Part shown: piece after piece, positions 23,696 through 30,911 of the stretch
Layout of the letters: each line of letters opens with the position of its first letter
Position numbering within the stretch: position 1 is the first letter of the stretch
Assembly: GCF_009766085.1 (NCBI RefSeq)
Contig: NZ_LMUF01000030.1
Coordinates: 698,497-735,165 of the forward strand
Length of the DNA stretch: 36,669 nucleotides
DNA from: Burkholderia sp. S171
Lineage (GTDB): Bacteria > Pseudomonadota > Gammaproteobacteria > Burkholderiales > Burkholderiaceae
Direction: 5' to 3'
The notes under the pieces: generated by a model
Told to the model about the DNA's origin: nothing
Database searches by the model: none
What the model saw: the letters and a program-made list of their open reading frames with translations, nothing else
Program-made: the position numbers and the translations under genes

Positions 23696-24766
23696 GTGGC
23701 TGCGCAACTCACCGCGTTCCAGCGCCTGCAACGAGTGCTCACGCGCCACGCCGGCGTGCGTCGGACATGGCTGTTCGTGCGCTGGCTATTGATGCTCGCC
23801 GTCACGTTTATCGGATTGCTTGGGGTGACGTTTTTCATCGGACGAAAGATCCCGATTGATCCGTTGCTGGCGATGCTCGGCGAACGCGCATCGGTGCAGG
23901 CGTATGCAGCGGCGCGCGTGGCGCTCGGGCTCGACAAGCCCTTGATCGTCCAATTCCTGATCTACGTTCGCGACGTGCTGCACGGCGACCTGGGCATGTC
24001 GCTGCTGACGTCGAATCCGGTAATCGACGACATCAAGCGCGTATTCCCCGCCACGCTTGAACTCGCCACGCTGTCTACGTTCATGGGCATAGTGATTGGC
24101 GTGCCGCTGGGCGTGGCGGCCGCTGTGCGACATAACCGCTGGATCGATCACGTCGCGCGTTTCATCGGTCTGGCGGGCAGCTCGCTGCCGGTGTTCTGGC
24201 TCGCGCTGATGGGCTTGCTGCTGTTCTACGCCAAATTGCATTGGGTATCCGGACCGGGCCGTATCGACCCGCTGTACGACGGTCTGGTCGATACCCGCAC
24301 GGGCAGCCTCCTGGTTGATTCCATCCTGGCCGGCGAGTGGGACGTGTTCAAGAATGCGCTCTCGCATATCGTGCTGCCCGCGGCTATTCTCGCGTTCTAT
24401 TCCATCGCTTATTTAAGCCGCATGACGCGATCGTTCATGCTCGAGCAGTTGAGTCAGGAATATATCGTGACCGCGCGAGCGATGGGTTTGAGCGAACGCC
24501 GCGTGATCTGGCGTCACGCATTCGGCAACATCGCCGTACCGCTGCTGACGGTAATCGCGCTTGCTTATAGCTATCTGCTGGAAGGTTCCGTGCTGACGGA
24601 GATCGTGTTTGCGTGGCCGGGCATAGGCTCCTATCTCACCGGTGCGTTGCTCAACGCCGACATGAACGCGGTGCTGGGCAGCACGCTCGTGATCGGCGCC
24701 ACGTTCATCACGCTCAACCTGCTGACCGACGCGCTGTATCGCGTGTTCGATCCACGCGCCCGATGA
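23696..24766 (+). CDS. ddpB: Dipeptide ABC transporter permease (DdpB-like)
   Basis: The product is 356 residues, GTG start two bases after the ddpA stop. It has six membrane helices with the DppB/OppB layout: a first helix near 25-47, a periplasmic loop with QFLIYVRDVLHGDLGMS, and the ATPase-contact (EAA) loop at EYIVTARAMGLSERRVIWRHAFGNIAVPLL. The family-typical end VFAWPGIGSYLTGALLNAD and FDPRAR is present. The N-terminal cytoplasmic tail of about 20 residues is longer than in E. coli DdpB. It forms the inner-membrane channel with the next gene's product. Confidence 0.87.
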   Translation: MAAQLTAFQRLQRVLTRHAGVRRTWLFVRWLLMLAVTFIGLLGVTFFIGRKIPIDPLLAMLGERASVQAYAAARVALGLDKPLIVQFLIYVRDVLHGDLGMSLLTSNPVIDDIKRVFPATLELATLSTFMGIVIGVPLGVAAAVRHNRWIDHVARFIGLAGSSLPVFWLALMGLLLFYAKLHWVSGPGRIDPLYDGLVDTRTGSLLVDSILAGEWDVFKNALSHIVLPAAILAFYSIAYLSRMTRSFMLEQLSQEYIVTARAMGLSERRVIWRHAFGNIAVPLLTVIALAYSYLLEGSVLTEIVFAWPGIGSYLTGALLNADMNAVLGSTLVIGATFITLNLLTDALYRVFDPRAR

Positions 24767-24784
24767 TTGCCAAAGGCTCATGAC

Positions 24785-25732
24785 GTGCTTCCATCCACAG
24801 ACAATTCCACTCACGCAATGAAGCCACCGCACAAAGAGTGGCGTGCGTGGCTTCTCACGGATACGCCGGCGTCACGCAGGCAGGCTGCGTTGGGCTTGGC
24901 CTACCGTCGCTGGCGGCGTTTCGCAAGCAACCCGCTAAGCGTGTTCGGGCTGGTGATCCTGACGCTCATGATTGTGTTCGCCGCGATCGGGCCGTTATTG
25001 CCGCTGCACGATCCCTTGCGGCAAGTGCTTGGCGACCGGTTGTTGCCGCCCGGTTCTCCGTCGCACTGGTTTGGCACGGATCAACTCGGTCGCGACATCC
25101 TCGCGCGGCTCGTGATCGGCTCGCGCCTGACGTTGAGCATCGCGATCCTGGTCGTGGTGCTGGTCGTGCCGGTGGGTTTGCTGATCGGTACAACGGCGGG
25201 TTTTTGCGGCGGTTTCGTCGATACCGTCCTGATGCGGCTGACCGATATTGCACTCGCGTTTCCGAAGATCGTCCTTGCGCTTGCGTTCGCGGCGGCGCTC
25301 GGGCCCGGCGTGATCAATGCGGTGATCGCGATCTCGATCACGGCGTGGCCGCCGTATGCGCGGCTCGCGCGCGCTGAGACACTGAGGTTGGTGCAGGCCG
25401 ATTTCATCCACGTGGCGCGCTTGCAAGGGGCGTCGTCGATGCGGATCTTGTTGCGGTATATCGTTCCGCTGTGTTCGTCGTCGGTGATCGTGCGCGCGAC
25501 GCTCGACATGGCCGGCATCATCCTGACAGTCGCGGGACTGGGTTTTCTCGGACTCGGTGCCCAGCCGCCGAGTCCGGAGTGGGGTTTCATGGTGGCCTCA
25601 GGCCGTGGCGTGCTGCTCGACGCGTGGTGGGTGGCAACCATTCCCGGCATCGCCATCCTGCTCGTGAGTCTTGCGTTCAACCTGCTCGGCGACGGTCTGC
25701 GCGATGTCTTCGATCCCCGTCAAGGAAGCTGA
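24785..25732 (+). CDS. ddpC: Dipeptide ABC transporter permease (DdpC-like)
   Basis: The product is 315 residues with six membrane helices of the DppC/OppC type. It has the N-terminal OppC segment RRWRRFASNPLSVFGLVIL, then HWFGTDQLGRDILARLVIGSR, the EAA loop (DFIHVARLQGASSMRILLRYIVP) and GFLGLGAQPPSPEWGFMV. The frame opens at TTG 24767, directly after the ddpB stop. I prefer GTG 24785, which has AAAGG eight bases upstream; ATG 24818 lacks a ribosome site. It pairs with DdpB in the membrane. Translation is probably coupled along the operon. Confidence 0.85.
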   Translation: MLPSTDNSTHAMKPPHKEWRAWLLTDTPASRRQAALGLAYRRWRRFASNPLSVFGLVILTLMIVFAAIGPLLPLHDPLRQVLGDRLLPPGSPSHWFGTDQLGRDILARLVIGSRLTLSIAILVVVLVVPVGLLIGTTAGFCGGFVDTVLMRLTDIALAFPKIVLALAFAAALGPGVINAVIAISITAWPPYARLARAETLRLVQADFIHVARLQGASSMRILLRYIVPLCSSSVIVRATLDMAGIILTVAGLGFLGLGAQPPSPEWGFMVASGRGVLLDAWWVATIPGIAILLVSLAFNLLGDGLRDVFDPRQGS

Positions 25733-25733
25733 C

Positions 25734-26594
25734 ATGCAAGCCGACACCCTTTGTGAAATCGATAACCTGCGCATCGCGTTCGAGGCCCACGACGGCACGC
25801 TGACCGAAGCGGTGCGCGGCATTTCCCTGACGCTTGCGAGGGGAGAGCGGCTAGGTATCGTTGGCGAATCGGGGTCGGGGAAGTCGCTGACCGGACGAGC
25901 GTTGCTCGGGCTACTGCCTGCATCGGCACACTGGTCAGCCGACGCCATGCGCCTCGATAACCACGACCTGCTCGCCATGCGACCGAAGGAGCGGCGACGC
26001 CTGTGCGGCACGCAGATGAGCATGATCCTGCAGGACCCGAAGTATTCGCTGAACCCGGTGATGACGGTCGCGCAGCAGATGCGTGAGGCGTTCGGGCGGC
26101 GGTCTCCGAAGCTGAATGCGAAAGCCATGCGCGAACGCATTGTCGCCGCGCTGGAGGCCGTGCATATTCGCGATCCGCAGCGAGTCGCCGACGCTTATCC
26201 GCACGAGTTGTCGGGCGGCATGGGACAGCGCGTGATGATTGCCATGATGGTGTCGTCGGGGCCCCGGCTGCTGATCGCCGACGAACCGACCAGCGCGCTC
26301 GATGTGCTCGTCTCCATGCAGGTGTTGTCGGTGCTCGATGAAATGATCGCGAAGCACAACACCGGCCTGATCTTCATCAGCCACGACCTGCCGCTGGTGA
26401 TGTCGTTTTGCGACCGCGTGCTGGTGATGGTCGGCGGACGTGTAGTAGAGACGTGCGCCGCGCGCGATCTTGCCCACGCGCAGCATCCGTACACGCGCGG
26501 TTTGCTGGCCGCGAGTCCACCGCTGCGCAACCCACCGGAGGAACTACCGGTGCTGCAACGCGATCCCGCATGGTTCGCCGAGGTCGCGCCATGA
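25734..26594 (+). CDS. ddpD: Dipeptide ABC transporter ATPase (DdpD-like)
   Basis: The product is 286 residues. Walker A is GESGSGKS with Lys 50, the ABC signature is LSGGMGQRV, Walker B is LLIADEPTSALD and the switch His is in FISHDLPLV. The C-terminal extension HPYTRGLLAASPPL is that of oligopeptide ATPases. A longer frame starts at 25671 inside ddpC, but the ATG at 25734 comes one base after the ddpC stop with AAGGA seven bases before it. It drives uptake together with DdpF. The signature reads GGMGQ rather than the commoner GGQ(R/Q)Q, a small variation also seen in DppD/DdpD-type subunits. Confidence 0.88.
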   Translation: MQADTLCEIDNLRIAFEAHDGTLTEAVRGISLTLARGERLGIVGESGSGKSLTGRALLGLLPASAHWSADAMRLDNHDLLAMRPKERRRLCGTQMSMILQDPKYSLNPVMTVAQQMREAFGRRSPKLNAKAMRERIVAALEAVHIRDPQRVADAYPHELSGGMGQRVMIAMMVSSGPRLLIADEPTSALDVLVSMQVLSVLDEMIAKHNTGLIFISHDLPLVMSFCDRVLVMVGGRVVETCAARDLAHAQHPYTRGLLAASPPLRNPPEELPVLQRDPAWFAEVAP

Positions 26595-27355
26595 TCGAAG
26601 CAAACGAGGTACAGGTACGCTTCAAAACGAAAACGGGTTTCGCCGATGCCGTTCGCTCGGCGTCTTTTCATGTCGGCGACGGGGAGGTGTTCGGGCTCGT
26701 CGGGGAATCCGGTTCCGGCAAATCCACCGTGCTTCGCGCATTGACGGGGCTCGTACCCATCGCCAACGGGTCGATGCGAATTGGCCGCCATACGCTCGGC
26801 AAACACATCGATCGTGCATTCAGGCGCGAAGTGCAGATGGTGTTCCAGGACCCGTACGGATCGCTGTATCCGCGCTTCACCGTGGACCAGACGCTGCGGG
26901 AGCCGCTCACCATCAACGGCATGGACCGCCACGATGCCCGCATTCTCGACGCGTTGCGGGAGGTCGGTCTTGGCCCTGCGTTCCGGTTCCGGTATGCGCA
27001 TCAGTTGTCGGGCGGGCAGCGCCAGCGCGTGGCGATTGCCCGGGCGTTGATCGTGGAACCGCGCGTGCTGCTGCTCGACGAACCGACTTCCGCGCTCGAT
27101 GTATCCGTGCAGGCGGAAATCCTGAACCTGTTGCGGCGGCTGCATCGCGAACGCCACCTCACGATGATCCTCGTCAGTCACAACATGGCGGTGGTTGGAT
27201 TTTTATGCCAACGAGTCGCGGTAATGCGCGATGGCGAGATTGTGGAGCAGCTTCCCATCGAAGCCGTCCGCGAACAAAACGTGGCGCATGAATACACGCG
27301 AAGCTTGTTGCTCGCCACAGAAGGGTATCGACGCAAGGCCGTCGATAAGGCCTAG
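26591..27355 (+). CDS. ddpF: Dipeptide ABC transporter ATPase (DdpF-like)
   Basis: The product is 254 residues. Walker A is GESGSGKST with Lys 44, the Q loop is QMVFQDPYGSLYPRF, the signature is LSGGQRQRVAIARAL, Walker B is VLLLDEPTSALD and the switch His is in LVSHNMAVV. The ATG at 26591 overlaps the ddpD stop as ATGA; the longer frame from 26408 is a shadow inside ddpD. It is shorter than many DppF proteins but complete for the ATPase core and includes the HEYTRSLLLAT tail. It is the last gene of the ddp operon. Confidence 0.88.
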   Translation: MIEANEVQVRFKTKTGFADAVRSASFHVGDGEVFGLVGESGSGKSTVLRALTGLVPIANGSMRIGRHTLGKHIDRAFRREVQMVFQDPYGSLYPRFTVDQTLREPLTINGMDRHDARILDALREVGLGPAFRFRYAHQLSGGQRQRVAIARALIVEPRVLLLDEPTSALDVSVQAEILNLLRRLHRERHLTMILVSHNMAVVGFLCQRVAVMRDGEIVEQLPIEAVREQNVAHEYTRSLLLATEGYRRKAVDKA

Positions 27356-27373
27356 CCCAGCTTTGTAATGTGC

Positions 27374-27406
27374 GCGGCCGGGCGCGAACCGTCCTGCGCG
27401 GGCCGC
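27374..27406 (+). terminator. GC-rich stem-loop after ddpF
   Basis: GCGGCC (27374-27379) and GGCCGC (27401-27406), with an inner GCGC/GCGC pair (27382-27385 and 27396-27399), can form a bulged stem 19 bases after the ddpF stop. There is no T tract, so it is only a possible terminator. Confidence 0.3.
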
Positions 27407-27415
27407 CTGATAGAA

Positions 27416-27428
27416 TACCAATTTGGTA
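27416..27428. promoter_or_regulatory. Palindrome TACCAA-T-TTGGTA, possible operator
   Basis: A perfect 6-bp inverted repeat around one base lies about 190 bases before the DUF1992 gene and 60 bases after ddpF. Its form is like operators of GntR-type dimers. No regulator gene is next to it. Confidence 0.3.
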
Positions 27429-27616
27429 GTAGGCATCCCCGAAGCGCGTTGCGCCGGGATCGCTCACCCGGCTTCCCACGCAGCCGGCGGCTCATGGAGT
27501 GTGAATGACGCCGCGAAGCGCAACCCTCAAAACGTGACAGTCCGGCTTGATCCTGCTGCTCGATAACGTTCGTCGTCAAACGTTCGACACGCCGGTCACC
27601 GGCACCTAAAACGCCG

Positions 27617-28027
27617 ATGAAACTGCTAGATGCCCTGGTCGAACAGCGAATTTCGGCCGCCGCCGCGCGCGGCGAGTTCGACAATCTGCCCGGCGCGGGC
27701 GAGCCTCTCGCGCTCGACGACGACGCCCTGGTTCCCGAAGAAGTCCGCGTGGCCAACCGCATTATGAAAAATGCCGGTTTCGTGCCGTCTGCTGTCGAAC
27801 ATTTGCGCGCGCTTTGCGATCTGCAAAATGAAGCCGGCAGCAGCGAAGATCCGGCAACCCGCCGCAAGCTGCAAGCGAAGATGTTGGCGCTCGACATGGC
27901 GTTGGAATCGTTGCGCGGCAGCAGCACTGTCGTGCCGCTTGAATACCGGCGGCGCATTGCCGAACGTTTGTCCGAGCGTCTCTCGGAGAACGACAGGAAT
28001 GTGCGAGCCGAGGCCGCCGAAAAGTGA
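27617..28027 (+). CDS. DUF1992 / DnaJC28-homology protein
   Basis: The product is 136 residues. It carries the DUF1992 domain (DnaJ homologue subfamily C member 28, conserved region) from the first residues: LDALVEQRISAAAARGEFDNLPGAGEPL, then VPEEVRVANRIMKNAGFVP. No J domain with HPD is present, which is normal for the bacterial proteins. The C-terminal third is Arg/Glu-rich and helical. The role is unknown. No strong ribosome site is seen before the ATG. The stop overlaps the start of tadA (GTGA), and ldcA follows by a second four-base overlap, so the three are one operon. Confidence 0.82.
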   Translation: MKLLDALVEQRISAAAARGEFDNLPGAGEPLALDDDALVPEEVRVANRIMKNAGFVPSAVEHLRALCDLQNEAGSSEDPATRRKLQAKMLALDMALESLRGSSTVVPLEYRRRIAERLSERLSENDRNVRAEAAEK

Positions 28028-28590
28028 CCTCCACACCCGCAACCGATCTCGCCTTGACCGCTGCTGCAGAACGCGACCGCCGTTTCATGGCGCTCGCGCA
28101 AGCCGCTGCGGAGCAAGCGCATGCTTTGGGCGAAGTGCCGGTCGGCGCGGTTCTGGTTCGTGGCGATGAAGTCATTGCAACCGGCTTCAATCATCCGATT
28201 GGCGCTCATGATCCGTCAGCGCATGCCGAAATGGCCGCATTGCGCACGGGGTCCTTGGCGCTTGAAAACTATCGGCTACCGGGTTGCGAACTCTACGTCA
28301 CGCTCGAACCCTGCATCATGTGCGCGGGCGCGATCATGCATGCGAGGATCGCGCGCGTGGTGTTCGGCGCGCACGATCCGAAGACGGGCGCGTGCGGGAG
28401 CGTTGTCGATGCATTTGCCATCGGCAATCTGAATCACCACACAAGCGTGACGGGCGGGGTACTCGGCGACGAATGCGCCAACGCGCTGCGCAGTTTTTTC
28501 GCCGAACGCCGGCGCGCCGTGCGTGAGGCGCGCGATGCCCGCAACGCCGTACTACCCGATTCCATCGATCCACTTTCCATTCGCTCATGA
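28024..28590 (+). CDS. tadA: tRNA-specific adenosine deaminase
   Basis: The product is 188 residues, GTG start overlapping the DUF1992 stop. It has the zinc deaminase motif HAEMAAL (His 67, catalytic Glu 69) and PCIMCAGA (zinc Cys 97 and Cys 100), plus the TadA-typical segments EVPVGAVLV and ARIARVVFGAHDPKTGACGSV. TadA changes A34 to inosine in the anticodon of tRNA-Arg(ACG) and is usually essential. The C-terminal tail after FFAERRR is about 20 residues longer than in E. coli TadA and low in conservation. The call is firm. Confidence 0.95.
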   Translation: MTSTPATDLALTAAAERDRRFMALAQAAAEQAHALGEVPVGAVLVRGDEVIATGFNHPIGAHDPSAHAEMAALRTGSLALENYRLPGCELYVTLEPCIMCAGAIMHARIARVVFGAHDPKTGACGSVVDAFAIGNLNHHTSVTGGVLGDECANALRSFFAERRRAVREARDARNAVLPDSIDPLSIRS

Positions 28591-29513
28591 CCCATCCGGC
28601 ACGTACCATCGACCTCGTCGCACCTTCCGGTTACCCCGACGCTGAAGTGGTTGGGCGCGCGATGGAACGCTTGCGCACGCAAGGGCATCGGCTGGAAAAT
28701 GTGACGGCGGCGCACCGTCGTTATCAACGCTTCGGCGGTACCGACGGAGAACGTGCCGCGGACCTGAACCGGCTTGCCGATTCGACGCGCCCTCTGCCTG
28801 ACATCGTATTGGCGGTGCGCGGCGGTTACGGTGCTACACGCATTCTTCATGGCCTGGACTACGAGGGTTTGCAGCGCCGCTTGCAAGACCAGCCAATCGC
28901 GATTGTCGGCCATAGCGACTTCACCGCGATCCAGTTGGCGCTGTACGCGCTGGCCGGCGTGAAGAGCTTTGGCGGCCCGATGCTCGCTGCTGATTTTGGC
29001 GCGGAAGAACCGAGCGCGTTCACGACGGGGCATTTCTGGAACGCGATCACGCACCCGTCGTTCAAGGTGACGAGCCACGTGCCGCAGGCCCAGTCCGTCG
29101 ATGTTACCGGCATGTTGTGGGGTGGCAATCTGGCGATTCTTGCGTCACTGATCGGCACGCGCTACATGCCGCCAGTGGAGGGCGGGATTCTGTTCATCGA
29201 AGACGTGAACGAGCATCCTTACCGCGTTGAACGGATGATTTACCAGTTGCACCAGTCGGGGATTCTCGCGCGGCAGCAGGCACTGGTGCTAGGCGAATTC
29301 ACGGGCGGGAAGCTGTCGGAGTACGACAACGGCTATACGTTCGAGACGATGCTCGAACAGGTCAGGTCGGTGATCCGGATTCCCGTTGTGACGGGATTGC
29401 AATTCGGGCACGTGCCTGAATTGCTGACTTTGCCGTTTGGTGCGACAGCACATTTGGTAGCGCGGTCGCATGGATTTGAAATGAAGCTTTCGGACTATCC
29501 GTACTTGGCGTAG
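28587..29513 (+). CDS. ldcA: LD-carboxypeptidase (muramoyltetrapeptide carboxypeptidase, S66)
   Basis: The product is 308 residues. It belongs to family S66, with the nucleophile Ser 110 in VGHSDFTAIQ, the region LAVRGGYGATRILHGLDY, a Glu in FIEDVNEHPYRVERM and a C-terminal FGHVPELLTLPFG with the catalytic His. LdcA removes the terminal D-Ala from the L,D-linked tetrapeptide in cytoplasmic murein recycling. The ATG overlaps the tadA stop by four bases. A strong terminator follows at 29536. It lies beside, but is not co-transcribed with, the ddp operon, which also deals with D-Ala peptides. Confidence 0.92.
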   Translation: MTHPARTIDLVAPSGYPDAEVVGRAMERLRTQGHRLENVTAAHRRYQRFGGTDGERAADLNRLADSTRPLPDIVLAVRGGYGATRILHGLDYEGLQRRLQDQPIAIVGHSDFTAIQLALYALAGVKSFGGPMLAADFGAEEPSAFTTGHFWNAITHPSFKVTSHVPQAQSVDVTGMLWGGNLAILASLIGTRYMPPVEGGILFIEDVNEHPYRVERMIYQLHQSGILARQQALVLGEFTGGKLSEYDNGYTFETMLEQVRSVIRIPVVTGLQFGHVPELLTLPFGATAHLVARSHGFEMKLSDYPYLA

Positions 29514-29535
29514 CAGGTCTGATGTAATCCGAATG

Positions 29536-29561
29536 AGCGTCCGCAAGGGCGCTTTTTTTTT
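29536..29561 (+). terminator. Rho-independent terminator of the DUF1992-tadA-ldcA operon
   Basis: AGCGTCC (29536-29542), GCAA loop, GGGCGCT (29547-29553) with one T-G pair, then an uninterrupted run of nine T to 29561. It starts 23 bases after the ldcA stop and is the clearest intrinsic terminator in the window. Confidence 0.9.
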
Positions 29562-29611
29562 CGTTCCACGCACCGCTTTTGCGCACGTCCGCACGAATAT
29601 CGTGCATTAGA

Positions 29612-29621
29612 TTGTCAACAA
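29612..29621. promoter_or_regulatory. Candidate GntR operator, distal copy
   Basis: TTGTCAACAA fits the symmetric TTGTNNACAA form used by some FadR/FCD-type GntR regulators. A second, nearly complete copy lies at 29740-29749, over the -35 of the GntR gene. Confidence 0.4.
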
Positions 29622-29681
29622 AATGGCCGAAGTTTTTTGCGTTGGCCGTTTAGATATATCGCAGAAACCCTTATCAGGAGG

Positions 29682-29700
29682 CGACTAAGCGAATTAGTCG
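29682..29700. repeat. Inverted repeat CGACTAA-GCGAA-TTAGTCG
   Basis: A perfect 7-bp stem with a 5-base loop lies upstream of the GntR promoter. No T tract follows on the plus strand. It may be a second protein-binding dyad; no other role is evident in 29562-29794 apart from the operators and promoter listed. Confidence 0.4.
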
Positions 29701-29739
29701 AAAAAATTTTCTGCCCATAACACAAATTTTTTACTGAAA

Positions 29740-29770
29740 TTGTTGACAGTTTTTATGTCCGCCATAAGAT
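29740..29770 (+). promoter_or_regulatory. Sigma-70 promoter with overlapping operator for the GntR gene
   Basis: TTGACA (29743-29748, perfect -35), 16 bases, TAAGAT (29765-29770). The -35 lies inside TTGTTGACAG (29740-29749), which resembles the distal TTGTNNACAA site. This is the usual layout for autorepression by the regulator encoded directly downstream. Confidence 0.6.
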
Positions 29771-29794
29771 GTATCACATAGAGCGAACACGACC

Positions 29795-30553
29795 ATGTCC
29801 GAATCGAAATTGAAAGATTTGTCGAAGGTAAGCGTTATCGGCACTGCGGCTTCGGTCGCGGCCGCAACGGCGGAATCGATTGCGGCGAATATTCGCGACG
29901 CCATTCTCGAACACCGTCTCGCTCCGGGTGCCAAGCTGACAGAAGCACAGTTATGCGAAGTATTCGACGTCAAGCGAGGCACTGTGCGCCTGGCGCTGGC
30001 GCAACTCGCGAGCGAGCGGCTGGTCGACCTCGAACCGAATCGTGGCGCGTTCGTCGCAAGCCCTTCGGTGCAGGAAGTGCACGAGGTGTTCGAGATGCGG
30101 CGAATTGTCGAAATGGCGGTCGTCGAGCGGATCTGTACCGGGCATGGCACGCGCCGGCTCAAGTCGATCAGCGCGACGATCGGACGTGAACGCAAGGCTT
30201 ATGAGAGCCGCGATTTCTCGTCGTGGATACGGCTGTCCGGCGAGTTCCATAAAGAGCTCGCGCAGCTCACCGGCAATACGGTGTTGTGCGAATGCCTGTC
30301 GGGGCTGGTGGCGCGCTCCACGCTGATATCGGCACTGTATGAATCGCTTGGCAAGAGCTCCTGCAGCTTTGAAGACCATGAACATATCCTGGCCGCGCTC
30401 GATGCGGGCGACGGTCCGAAGGCCGCCGAACTGATGGCGCGCCATTTGCAGGAAGTTGAATTGAAAATGCTGGACCGGCCGGCACGCGGCGCGGTCGATT
30501 TACGTGAAGTCTTTTCAAAGCCGAAGGTCAGTGAGCGCGATAAAAGCGCCTGA
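29795..30553 (+). CDS. GntR-family (FadR/FCD subfamily) regulator of the allantoin cluster
   Basis: The product is 252 residues. A winged helix-turn-helix (about 28-90) has IRDAILEHRLAPGAKLTEAQLCEVFDVKRGTVRLALAQLASERLVDLEPNRGAFV, the GntR signature. A helical FCD ligand domain follows (about 100-225) with EVFEMRRIVEMAVVE, FHKELAQLTGN and the C-terminal EDHEHILAALDAGD. An N-terminal tail of about 25 residues precedes the HTH. FCD domains bind small organic acids. Its place directly before the allantoin permease and catabolic genes suggests it senses a purine-degradation intermediate; this is inference. It is probably autoregulated through the site over its own -35. Confidence 0.88.
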   Translation: MSESKLKDLSKVSVIGTAASVAAATAESIAANIRDAILEHRLAPGAKLTEAQLCEVFDVKRGTVRLALAQLASERLVDLEPNRGAFVASPSVQEVHEVFEMRRIVEMAVVERICTGHGTRRLKSISATIGRERKAYESRDFSSWIRLSGEFHKELAQLTGNTVLCECLSGLVARSTLISALYESLGKSSCSFEDHEHILAALDAGDGPKAAELMARHLQEVELKMLDRPARGAVDLREVFSKPKVSERDKSA

Positions 30554-30911
30554 CTGTCGGCCCGATTTTTAGCCTCACCGGCAGCAACACCGCGCGACCA
30601 TTCTCCGGGCGCGACGCAGTACCAGTAACGCCAACTATCAACATCTGAAAGCCGAACGAATTTAGAAGCCCGCATTCAATGGAATGCGTGGACTTTCACC
30701 ATGCCTTTTCCGTGGACGCCTGCGCGTTAGTGCGCGTGCCGAGTGGATGAATTGCGTCTGGTCGCGGGATCGCCCGCGGCTGCAGGACGGTTAGCCCATA
30801 CCGACAAGAAAGCGCCGCGCGTTGACCACGCGACGGTGCGTATTGCTATACGCAAGCTATACGAAGTCGACTATTTGCGGCTTGATTGCCGAGCTCATTC
30901 AAGGAGAAGTC
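30554..30911. other. Regulatory region before the allantoin permease
   Basis: These 358 bases hold no gene I can support. A hairpin, CGCATTC-AATG-GAATGCG, is at 30671-30688 and may end the GntR transcript. A direct repeat of GCTATACG at 30845-30852 and 30856-30863, spaced 11 bases, lies close to where the permease promoter should be. Confidence 0.5.
30845..30863 (+). repeat. Direct repeat GCTATACG with one-turn spacing
   Basis: Two identical 8-mers begin 11 bases apart, placing them on the same face of the helix. They lie about 50 bases before the permease ATG. An activator or repressor site is possible. Confidence 0.35.
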
